Of a stretch of 64,000 bases of DNA, positions 53,981-64,000 are shown one piece after another. This DNA comes from Hyalella azteca (lineage: Eukaryota; Arthropoda; Malacostraca; Amphipoda; Hyalellidae), in contig NW_025943937.1 in the NCBI RefSeq assembly GCF_000764305.2, positions 62,001 to 126,000 of the forward strand, given 5' to 3'. The notes below the pieces were generated by a model that searched no databases, had not been told where the DNA came from, and worked only from the letters and a program-made list of their open reading frames with translations. Positions within the stretch are counted from its first letter, which is position 1, and each line of letters starts with the position of its first letter. A program made the position numbers and the translations under genes.

Positions 53981-56900
53981 GGCTAGAATTTTCGAAACTT
54001 ATTGCGTCTTCTCAAATGTATATATCAAATATATCCATATTTTTCGTAAACCACATTATTTTTGTCCACAGCTGCGTACTTGGCTTTATTTATAACTCAT
54101 AATTACCGCAGCTGGTTCGGCAATTCTATCAGCTGTGAATGGTGAAATGTGTGGATTTTTTTCAAATTTTTTGCCTTAGAACTTTCAAGACAATGAACTC
54201 TAACGGTATCGAGAAAGAAGGAAGGTTCAAAAATTGATTAAAGATGTATAAGGCACCGGTGTACATTAGTTTCCATCATATATGGAAGTAATCGAAGCAA
54301 ATGGTATTTTTTCAACACAAAAAAAAAATTTTTGTCAATTTTTACAGTTAGTGACGAAAAATTAAAAGTTTTTTTTTTAATTTGAATTGCAGAGATCAAG
54401 AAAGTCTCAGAGTGACCACACAAACCACACATCGAAAAATGCGCGTTGAGAAGTTTATTTGTGATCGATTCAAATTCAAACTACAGATGAATATAGGCGA
54501 TAATAATGGTCTTGATCGTTACTTAGGTTATGTTGATAATTTATTTGAATTTAAAATAGTCTGCCAACATTAACGCTTATTTAGCGTATGAGACGCAACA
54601 TTTTTGAAATTGTAATCAATACAAATTCAAATTGAATATAAAACAGAATAATAGAATTATAAAATACTTGTATTGCAAACTATCATCAGATCAAATCATA
54701 AAATAAATTATGAAATCTTTATAAAAATATAATGTTATCGCGTCATGATAACTCGCACCTAACTATTCATTGGACAAATTTTACCTGGTTTTATTTTGAT
54801 GGCCAAAAGGAATTGAAACTCAACTTATTTCCAGAACTTAGTCACAATTTAATTATCTATTCAGTACCTGTTGTAAAACTCAGCTCTATACTAAATAATT
54901 TTATTCAAATTATCTTCCTTCCGATTCAATTATCGTTGAAAAACACAGCGTCGCTCCGCCTAAGACGGATTCAAGCATCCGGAAATAATGAACTGCTTAC
55001 ATATTTCAACGATGCATTTCGACTGTCGAAATGTCCTTGAATTATTATCATACTGACTTTATATTAAAGTTGGAATTTTTCAACAACAAAGAACGACTGA
55101 TTCATATATATTAAATTTGTCCCTGGAGAAATGCAGGAACGCAACTTCCTAGGGCCACGTATACGATCGAGTGTATGCACCATCGACGTTCGGTCTCGTA
55201 CAACAATGCGTTGCAATGACCTGACGCTTGATTGTCAGTTGCACTGTAATTGTGGCTCAATTATTTGCTCTTCCTGACCTGGTATTGTGGAATCGAGACC
55301 TCATTGTGCATAAATCAACCTTACGGGTCGACCACTACTGCCGTATATAATTATTATAGATTCCCTTTTTCAAGATAATATAAATAATATGATACCATGC
55401 AGAAGCAAGTTTGCCGCTAATTCCTGAACGATGCATATTTGACTATAAGGGGGATTTTTTTTCTGCCTTCAGATACTCTGTCACTTTTTATTATTCGAAG
55501 GACCCTTTCTAAATGGCGAGATTACCATACTATTTTTTTTACTCATGAACAGAGAACCTCATAGATATAATATTTTTTTCAATATACAATTCATTAAAGG
55601 AAAACCTATAATTGCAATAAGTTGGTTAAAGTTACTTTAGTAAAATTTTGAAAGTTTCACTATCAGTAATAACCTGTTCAAATGTTAATGTCAAGGACCT
55701 AAAGTGAACGCCTTCATTAAAGTTCGATGTTATGCACGCTGATGGCAAAAAAGTATCGCTCATGTTTTTACAGCGCTTCAAGGGTACAATACCGCTAAAT
55801 TTTTGTTAAAATTTTCAAATAATATTGTTTAAGGTACCATACTCTTGTAAGATATTGAGTCCGTTGAATGCCTCTTCTAACTTGGACTTTACATACAGTG
55901 CATTACTTAGGTAAAGCCGTCTCCAATAAATTTCTAGTCTAAGATAATATTTAATTGTGAATTATTTCCAGCAAAAGTATTATTACAAAATGTGTCACAT
56001 AATTGTAATACATATTTTACGTCAACAATGACCCCAACATAATTCGCACGTAAGTATAGGGATGTAAAATCACTCAAGCCGGAACGTGAATCTTCAAAGA
56101 CGGAACTTAATTGTATTTGCACCAAAATTTAATAATAGGAAAATGTTTACCAAGTGCAACGGCTTGGGCGTGCATGGAGGGAATTACATTACGATGAGGA
56201 TGTCTCATTCCATTGATGTATCGGTACACAGGAATCCCGGTAATTTTACCATGCGATGGAAGCGAAATTATTGTCATCATTGCAGTCGTTATCAAATTAA
56301 CTGAGACTGCAGAGACCGGTATGCGGTGGCCCGTGGAAACGAGTGCAATTGTTCAATTTTTGATGATGCGACACGTGTTATACGTGGCTATAATTGAGAC
56401 GTATGAGCTGGTCAAGCTTGCGGTAAAAGAGAGACTAGACCACTCGACCAACAGACCATGTTTGTTCATGGATCCATACAGGTAATTTAGGGAAAATCCA
56501 GCACCAGATATTGTATTTTTTCATCGTCCATACAAGGAAAACGAAACAATTATCAGAATAAGAATATTATTTCAAACTAAAGAATGATCGACTTTTAGTT
56601 TTAATTTGCGAAATATTTTTCGACAAATAACATTGTGTTAATAACAGAGCGAATGCTCGTGAGCTTTTTACGCTGAAATTACTACGGAATTACACTGGGG
56701 TTGTCTGTTAAACGAAACCTTAAAATGGATCATTACTTCTAATGAACTTCATTGAAGTTTGCTGAGAAAAAAATTGTGCTAACAAAGATCAAGACCCACC
56801 TCAAAACATCACTCTAATTTCTCCCTTAAGTACAGATCCCCAAACCTGATAAGACAAGGCAGCACGTGACAAGTAAAAAAACGCAAATGACGTGATACAA

Positions 56901-57085
56901 TCTAAATACTTCCACTCTAGAACTCCAGTCCTATCGTATCATGAGCTCACCTACTACATAAAATTTCCACTATAACGACTGATTACTGATGGGATACAGG
57001 AGAAAGAATGACCGTATCAAGTCTCCTTCGGTAATTCCCAAACAATTTTTGGGCTACGGACTAACTGATGCAATGCCATGGCCAA
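53980..57085. other. AT-rich stretch, no gene recognised
   Basis: Short frames such as the 102-codon + frame at 54732-55040 show no recognisable motif. A complex patch near 55140-55290 contains CGTATACGATCGAG and GGTCTCG words. Nothing further is supported. Confidence 0.4.
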
Positions 57086-57089
57086 AAAG

Positions 57090-57250
57090 TGCATTAAGCG
57101 CAGCTCCATCGATTACGGCAGCGCGAGATGAGACCATTGAAGACGTAACTCTGGAACGTAAATCTTTGCTCTGCCTTCTCGCCGTGAACTTGCATGCCTC
57201 GTCGGCGATCTCGGAACTTCCTTTGCGACACTTGAAGTAATTGGTGTCAC
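57090..57250. promoter_or_regulatory. candidate NK2/T-box element
   Basis: Complex island ending in CACTTGAAGTAATTGGTGTCA (from 57229), where an NK2-type CACTTGA, a homeodomain TAATTG and a T-box-like GGTGTCA overlap within about 20 bp. Frames of 81-83 codons are open on both strands, so coding cannot be argued from openness. Confidence 0.3.
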
Positions 57251-57254
57251 GATC

Positions 57255-59885
57255 GAATTTATCAGAATTGTAATCAAGGAATGAAAATGTAATTTTCAAA
57301 TAATTCCATTTATATTTATTTCATTGAATGGATCACAAAAATGTCGTCTAATAAGAATTTTATTTTTTTTTTATAATTTTTATGATGAGATGAAGAATGA
57401 ACTATCATTGAATTTATACGCCATTAATGAATTTTACAAAGACTCCGATAAATTTATTTACAGGTGCCATAATATACACGAAGATTATAAAATTACAACT
57501 TATAAATTTGCATTCAGACCAGCGGAATCAATTAATCAATTTTGATACGTCAAAATGAGTTTGATATATGGTAGCTGCACGACTACGAGCTGATACCAGC
57601 GAATTAGTAAGTGATGAAATTGAGCGCTCGTGTTTCTAGAGGATGAAGTTTTCATTTTTTGGCAGGATGCTCTAATTAATAACGAAATCGATCCAGTCAT
57701 TTACCAACCATCCATCAAACAGGTGCCGAGAACACTCAATGAAGCGAAACAGATTGCATCCTGTCTGGCGTTGATAGTTTCACCGACCTATCGAGATCAG
57801 ACACATTTGCTTTACTTTTACATCACAGAATAAAATTCAAGGCGATATAAGACACAATAATTTTCAGTCAAGTCAGGAACGAGCATCAATGAATTATATT
57901 CCAATTTACAAGTAAGAAATGTATTCATTTTCAGCTTAATTTGCTTAAATTATCCCTCGTCTATGTTGGCATGTGGAAAATTAGTGAAATTGAGAAACAC
58001 CCCCGTGAATTTTTGAAATAGTCAAGGAGAATCAAGGTTTAAGATTTTAGAATAGCGAGAAGTTTTCCTGTTTCCTGTATAGTGTTCTGGCAAAAATAAA
58101 TAAAGTCGACATTTTATTCCCGAAATTTGTGTATATTAATATGCTTTCTATCATCTTTTGGAATATTCAAATATCTGATCTATAGCTTTGTACAGTTTCT
58201 TGCTCTCTTCAAGTTTTCCATATCGACAGCTGTCGCGAGTACCCATATAAAACCATCCACAGGAGAACTGAAAAATACGCAGATGTAAAGTAGCCAGAAG
58301 CAAAAGTTCAATGCGAAGCGGAGCTGAAAGTTTGCCAACAACGTCAACAGTATTGACAGTGTCAACGCTCCTTCTGATTGATTCCTTGTTTGCTTCTCTG
58401 TTGTTCAGGTCAAAGGTGAACTGGACGCATTGTATGCGACCGAGTCTCATCATTTCGTGCAGCACAAGAAGACTTCATTCCAATGTTTGATGTGTTCTAG
58501 CTCGTCGCTAAAACTCGCCTCCTTCCACAAGCGTTTTATTTTCATTTCAAAAGCACTGATGAATAAGCAATAATATTTCAATAATAAAACATAGACAATA
58601 TATATTCAAATTTATGTAATAAGATTACATATTTACGTAAGATACCATATTTGGCAGTGTGATTAAGCGAATAATATGAGCTGTTGAAGAGGACGAGTGA
58701 TTCTGCTTTGTAATTCAGAAGGAATTGAGCATGAACGGAATATGAAATAATTGTATAGGCATAGTTTAAAGTGGTCTCTTACTAAATTTGTTTTAAAGAT
58801 TTTCAGCGATTAAGACATAACTCATTACAGTAATTCGTGTAAAATGATACGTTAAGGGAACAATGGTGTTATCACTTACCTCCACAAAGAAGCCTAAATT
58901 GGAATGGCTGCTCATGATTCATGTGATGCGGATAACCATCTCTCCGGTGGCTTAAGCTGCCCCCTTTTGTCCAGTTCTGTCCCTATCCATTTCATCATTG
59001 ATACCTACAGCTTCATTATTTTTAAATCTCCTTATGTTTTCTTTGCCTAAATGTTCTCGTAGTTATGTATTAAATGTTTTCGTATATACCAAATAGTGAT
59101 CGAAAAATTCTCGAATTCTGTCTTGAGTGTGTATGTCCAATTTGAATGTTACTTTGTTGGTAAAACTTGCACGACAAGTTGACTCAATAATAAAATGCTG
59201 AGAGACAAAACTAAACTTAAACATCAAATCATGTTACTGGCACCAATCATTTTGACTTTGATTTTCCAACATAAATACTAATCTTCGTTCAACGTAAGAT
59301 TATTTTGAATTTATACCCCAGTAACAAAGTTTAATTTTGTTTTTAGTCATCAAGTGATGAATTTATATTTAGCAAGCTCACAAAAAATATATCATACCAT
59401 CAATTCACGCGTCAGCTTATGATTTCACTGTCCCAATTCGAATTGTACGGGACCGCTTAAGTTTCTTGTTAGGCATTTACCAATCACAAAGGTTCTAGCG
59501 GGAATATTTTTAGCAAGTTGACGTCATTGGCTGCACACCTCGGTCGAGGACACCAAACATTTTACACCCAAGTAGGTAAAAAAGATTTTTTTTTTCAATA
59601 TTTGTTTGGACATCAGCTGCAAATATCCAAGCAATATCATAATGTTTTCGTATCAGCCGGAGAACGGCAAAAATTGCATAATATATATGCCAGTGGAATG
59701 TGTAATGCGTAATGTATCCTAACAAGAATTGCTTATCTTAAGCAAAATGCTTTCCAAGTCTTTAATTCGATAGCTTATAATTATTTTGGCAGATGCATTA
59801 CTTGAGTACAACGCAGGTGTTTATCCTGGATGCACTGCATCCAAAAACTTTGAAAAAGACATCACTTGGTCCAGGTGTGGTAGAT
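57255..59885. other. AT-rich stretch, no gene recognised
   Basis: A 104-codon minus-strand frame at 58151-58465 and an overlapping 61-codon hydrophobic frame hint at a membrane segment, but no receptor signature or splice sites are convincing. The rest holds no repeat or motif cluster. Confidence 0.4.
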
Positions 59886-59889
59886 GTTC

Positions 59890-60035
59890 AAAGCAAATAA
59901 AGATATCCCAAAACCCATAAATGCAAATACTGAAAATCTACAGAATTTCGATGAAATAAACTGGCAAAGCAAACAAAGATATCCAAAGAACCAAATACTC
60001 AAAATACACAGCATTTCGAAGAGATAAACAGTATT
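59890..60035 (+). repeat. two-copy 76-bp duplication
   Basis: AGCAAA(T/C)AAAGATATCC at 59892 recurs at 59968. Both copies continue with CAAATACT and CAGAATTTCGA/CAGCATTTCGA and GATAAAC/GAAATAAAC endings. Moderately diverged. Confidence 0.65.
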
Positions 60036-60049
60036 TTGTCCACCATGAC

Positions 60050-60310
60050 ATCACTCGGTATGCGTGTAGGCAGCTAGGGAGCACGCAGGTCTATACGTAG
60101 ACTCATCCTGGGTGGTCATCACCCCTGCCCTGCCTCTTATCTCAAGACTTGCTCAAGAGAGCCTGTGCTCCAGACGCTAAGCCGTGTTTAGGGGCCTCTC
60201 CTCCACTACCACTCGGATCAGCACAAATTATGTCCCCAGATTCCGCTGATCAAACTTCTTATTTATGCTCCGAGTCATCGGCTAGAAATGTCATGCCAGA
60301 TGCTGTGCAC
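60050..60310. promoter_or_regulatory. candidate regulatory island
   Basis: GC-richer complex stretch with GGTGGTCATCACCCC, GATCAAAC (60248-60255, TCF-like), CTTATTTATG and CCTCTCCTCCACTACC words. No frame of note. Evidence is composition and motif words only. Confidence 0.25.
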
Positions 60311-61180
60311 GCTCGCTAGTCTTTCTTTCTTCATGAATTAAAGCTTGAGACTGTACGAATGTAAAATAGTAATGGAGACTTAATTGTTGATACATGGTAT
60401 TTTATAGCAGCGTATACATACGTCGAGTCGAGAGTGCTACGTACGATTAAGAACTAGCTGTCATAGAAGATTCTCGAAGGCATATAGCTAGTACGTGTAT
60501 AATGGGAGCTGTATATACTAATTAAAGAAATAATATGAGCTGTGCTTAGCTACAGATGGAAGAACTATTGAGAGTGGCAATCAGGTGCAGACTTGAGATC
60601 TCTGAATGAATAGGCTATTTACGTTTATTGGTTGTTCGTTGTTTACACTGTCGTTGATTATTGAGGACTATAATGAGTTGAAACGTCATCTTCGGAGCTG
60701 TAAATTAGACTTAAATTGTTTTCTTGCCAGAAAGCTAAGACTCTTAGCGAGGAACTCATCGATGACTAACCCAGAACATTTATTCAGAATTTTTAAAACA
60801 AATCGTTCGTTGAGTGCATAATTAAGGGCATAACGCGAGAAATTGTGGTGCTGGCGGCTGGAGTTGCGGCGCGTTTTATGAAATCTTAAAAATGCAAAAA
60901 TATATAAAGTAATTAATGAATAAAATGGCATGCGTGAGACCCAAGACCTTCGTTACGAAATTATAAGGCATTGCCTCATAGAAAATATTGGTTGAAAAAT
61001 TTGTCATTGAAGCAGAACTTTTGAATAATTTGGAAAATATTTAATTTAAAAATATTTCTTAATGTTTTTTTGACTATCTTAGCTAACATATCATAAAAAA
61101 CAGATTTTTAAATAGAAGATTAAAGAGAGAATATAATTTTAAGGTTATGCAAAGTCATTAAATCGTCAATAAGAAAAAAT
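60310..61180. other. AT-rich stretch, nothing recognised
   Basis: Overlapping frames at 60606-60931 on both strands (71 and 81 codons) have no recognisable motif. Confidence 0.45.
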
Positions 61181-61184
61181 ATGC

Positions 61185-61340
61185 ATTTAAAAATTACTTT
61201 TTAAAGTAATTTTTACAACACTTCTAAAGGGGCCTGTGTCTCCGATGTTACACATGTACATACAATGAATTCCTTATTTCATTTTTAAATATTTAAACAA
61301 AATTATTTTTTAATTTTTTATAAATAAAAAATTATTACAT
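61185..61340. other. very AT-rich segment with two palindromes
   Basis: A 28-bp palindrome spans 61188-61215 (arms TAAAAATTACTTT / AAAGTAATTTTTA, spacer TT). A second palindrome has arms TAATTTTTTA (61311-61320) / TAAAAAATTA (61325-61334). Segments like this can act as matrix-attachment or easily unwound DNA, but base composition alone makes some palindromes expected. Confidence 0.55.
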
Positions 61341-61442
61341 TTTCAAAATTATTTATTCTGTCAATTGAATCATGCATTGTCTCCAAGTTTACGCAAGTGT
61401 GCTAAACTTCAGATCGATTAGACAGTTAGAAGTGTGTTAAAT

Positions 61443-61510
61443 ATTGATTATAAGATTTGTAGCAGACAAACATACATTGATTATAAGATTTCTAGCAGAC
61501 AATCATACAT
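61443..61510 (+). repeat. two-copy 33-bp duplication
   Basis: ATTGATTATAAGATTTGTAG at 61443 recurs 33 bp later with one change, both followed by CAGACAA(A/T)CATAC. Confidence 0.8.
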
Positions 61511-61514
61511 ACAA

Positions 61515-62740
61515 ACAAAGAGAAGTCTTGCAATAAGGAGTCAAGGAGTCAGAATTATTAAACTTTTATCCAATTTTTGAGCTCATGCTCGTTCAGCCAT
61601 AGAAATTTCCGATCCTGATGACGATATCTTACTGTTCTGGTCTGATCATCGCTCAGCGAGGGACAGTAATTTCTCCTTTCATTGCTATCGATTTTTCTCA
61701 TAGTCATGTGCATTGAAGTTTGAGGCTGCATGGTTACATGAAAGTTTCATTTAATTGCTAGAAACAGCATTCGACCAAATTAAAAAAATTTGTCACACCG
61801 TATTAGGTGTGAATAAATTATTAGTTTAGGCCCGTTATATTTATCCGTATAATTAGTTGAATACACGCTCATTAACTATGTAAAAATATATATACGTCTC
61901 ATTGTATATCTCTTTTAATGCCAGAATAAAGATATGAGACGATCATAATTTCAGAAGTGATTATATTTGCCAAATGAAGAACATTCATTTTTCTTTTATC
62001 TCTATAGACTTCTTCCCTGATTTCATGAAATTTACTATAAATTTCTTAAAACTAAAACGGAATTAGGTCTTTATTTATGTATATAACAACAGTGAGTAAT
62101 GCCGCCAAGTTTAACTAAATCGTCCCACTAAATCATTCAATTTAGCGGATGCCTTTCCAGTGCAGGACCCTGCAATAAATAACTAAGTGCGTCGTCTCTT
62201 GCCCTGATAAACAAATAAATACGACGATGGTATCCTTAATACCATGGCAAGCTTCGAAGCGACAATCAAAAACATATTATATATATTTCATTACAGTCGT
62301 AACATTAGGTCAATGAGATCATTAATCTGCGTTGAACAATAGCCGTTCGTTCAGTTTAAGCTGTTAGCCAAATAAACTATCGGCTGGACAGATGTTATTC
62401 AGCCAACACGTGGCCGGGTTTGGAGCTCCGATGGTCGAAATTTAGAATGTTGATGCCGACGTTTAATGTTTTTCAGATGCGGTGACCGCAAGGTTGAAAT
62501 GAAATGTATACTGTACTTGGTGAAACTTTTTCAACGTCTTAATATTATCAAGGGAATCAGTTGTTAGTAATTTTCAAATAAATTCAACGTATAAAATTAT
62601 TCACTTTTATAGGGAAAAAGGAAAAAAGCAATTGTTTACCAACGATCATTCATTGAAGTCACCTTTCAATCAGCGCCTATTATGATATTACGTTAAACAG
62701 TGAATAAATTTTTGAGATCATCCCATGTTTTGAGCGTCAA
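61515..62740. other. mostly AT-rich, nothing recognised
   Basis: A complex patch at 62110-62260 and another at 62390-62470 show no clear motif cluster. No coding pattern. Confidence 0.45.
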
Positions 62741-62744
62741 AATT

Positions 62745-62955
62745 TCATGACCGGGCAGCTCCGGGATGATGTACGAGGTTTTATGGATGACGGTCATCAG
62801 ACCTCGGGAGTGTGATTATTAGACATCTAAGGTCGGACTGAACGGTTATTATCCGCGTCAACGGCTTACCAAAACTACAGCTTTGTAGGGAGGATACCGC
62901 TACTGTTGGGCCGAGCCTGCCTCGGGGGCAAAGAGATTACCTACTGAGGTTATTA
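62745..62955. promoter_or_regulatory. candidate Hox-type element with cruciform
   Basis: CGAGGT (62774-62779) pairs with ACCTCG (62801-62806). Inside lie an Abd-B-like TTTTATGG (62779-62786) and the palindrome GATGAC-G-GTCATC (62786-62798). Downstream the island stays CpG-rich to about 62940. The nested inverted repeat and Hox-like word suggest a protein-binding element. Function is inference. Confidence 0.3.
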
Positions 62956-64000
62956 TATAGTTTGATTTTTTGCGGAAGTTTAGAGTGATTTAAATATAGT
63001 GTGGGCACACTTAAGAAGCAAAATAGTGAGTGGAAGTGATGCCAAACGAGCTCAATTCATCGACTTTTCTCACTGATCTTTCATTTATTAATCATGCTGG
63101 TCCTATCTTGAATTTATGGTGTGAACGTTTATGTAATTGTGAGCTATTTATACTACTTTGAGTGCAATAAACAGAATCTTGCGTATTATCTTTGTATTTA
63201 CCAAAATGATGTCGTAAACAACATAATAAGTGCAAACGATACAATATAATAAGTATACAAATGTAATGAGCATTATGAATATTAAAAATTGCTCTCCTAA
63301 TTTTTCTGTGTGCAATGGTAAAGAAATAGAACTAAAGTATTTCAGAGAAAAATATTTTTACGAGTTATTCACAGCAATGTTCAGTTAAAAATATTAAAAT
63401 AGTTGACACCGCACCCATAAAACACCATGCACCAATTCAGAACAACTGTAATGCAACACTCTTTGTTTATTGAAGATAAAATGGAAATGCTAAATTACAA
63501 CGAACGTCATAGTAAATTTTCTGCCAGCATCTTTGCACAACTTCACGATGCGACTTATTTCCAATCTAAAACGTATACTGAGTGCGTTGCCTTAAGTTTC
63601 ACTACCAAAGCCGAGTTACCTCGCTATAAACAATTCGGCAGGAATACTTTAGAGACGTGAATTTTTACCAACGGCTCTGCCCGCCCCCACAGTCTGAGTA
63701 AGTTGTCTTCCTTAGACAGCCACAGTTTCTTATCGAAGACTGACACGGCGCATTTATGAAAGGACCAGTTAAGAATTCCGACGTAATCCTCTTATCTAGA
63801 AAGCAAATAAAATCTTTAAAGACCATCCTACGGACAGACCACCGACAGACCCCATGCTTTTTCGCTTGCTTGCGAGGACCACGAGGTAGTGTCGCATACT
63901 TACAAGCTTAAATAAAATAACGAATATCGATAAACATTTTTTGCAAGTGAAATAAATCCTGGAGATATTTCATCAGTGTATAAAGAACAATGCATAGGTC
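62955..64000. other. mostly AT-rich, nothing recognised
   Basis: A 77-codon + frame at 63427-63660 begins with ATG and contains no recognisable motif. A GC-richer patch at about 63660-63900 has repeated GACAGACC words (63833 and 63844). No gene is supported. Confidence 0.4.

Noticed and set aside
57054..57299. 81-codon minus-strand frame that looks protein-like
   Set aside because: The + strand is open over the same bases, no motif is recognisable, and the island fits a regulatory element.
58151..58465. Hydrophobic minus-strand frames suggesting a chemoreceptor exon
   Set aside because: Similarity to insect receptor C-termini is superficial. No conserved signature, splice phase or neighbouring exons were found.

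Overview
This window looks like non-coding nuclear DNA from a multicellular animal, most likely an invertebrate and quite possibly an arthropod. It is AT-rich overall. No long open reading frame is present on either strand: the longest, about 190 codons, lies inside a 15-bp tandem array. No bacterial gene organisation, rRNA, intact tRNA, reverse transcriptase or transposase is recognisable. The best clues to the organism are three copies of a short dispersed element with a (GTCY)n core, inverted 13-bp subterminal repeats and a 3' palindrome. That architecture is known from DINE-1/mini-me/HINE (non-autonomous Helentron) elements of insects and other invertebrates. A strong match to the CTCF consensus and a canonical Exd/Pbx-Meis/Hth composite site suggest a bilaterian. 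Species cannot be decided from the sequence alone.

Layout. Three kinds of sequence alternate. (1) Long AT-rich stretches hold little I can name. (2) About twenty islands of 150-400 bp have higher complexity and more CpG and G+C, and are often rich in homeodomain, E-box, T-box, forkhead, SOX, NK2 or YY1-like words. They look like cis-regulatory or conserved non-coding elements, for example at 3.57-3.79, 9.1-9.3, 19.7-20.2, 32.0-32.2, 36.5-36.7, 41.0-41.3, 42.25-42.54, 48.3-48.7, 49.4-49.7, 57.1-57.24, 60.06-60.3 and 62.75-62.95 kb. Conservation could not be tested here. (3) About twenty mutually unrelated tandem arrays have units of 11 to about 173 bp, notably 6.15-7.6, 13.25-13.59, 24.47-25.02, 27.64-28.05, 37.8-38.2, 39.08-39.48, 45.4-45.67, 46.32-46.72 and 51.86-52.0 kb.

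Mobile-element remains are all short and non-autonomous: three HINE-like copies, two 138-bp copies of a terminal-inverted-repeat MITE, and two tRNA-derived SINE-like promoter heads. Several hairpins stand out, the longest being an imperfect fold of about 96 nt at 12.99-13.09 kb. Two weak candidate coding exons (about 2.25 and 47.34 kb) are recorded with low confidence.

The simplest overall reading is a gene desert or very long intron carrying regulatory elements of a distant developmental gene and littered with minisatellites. This is inference. A comparative alignment and transcript mapping would decide it.
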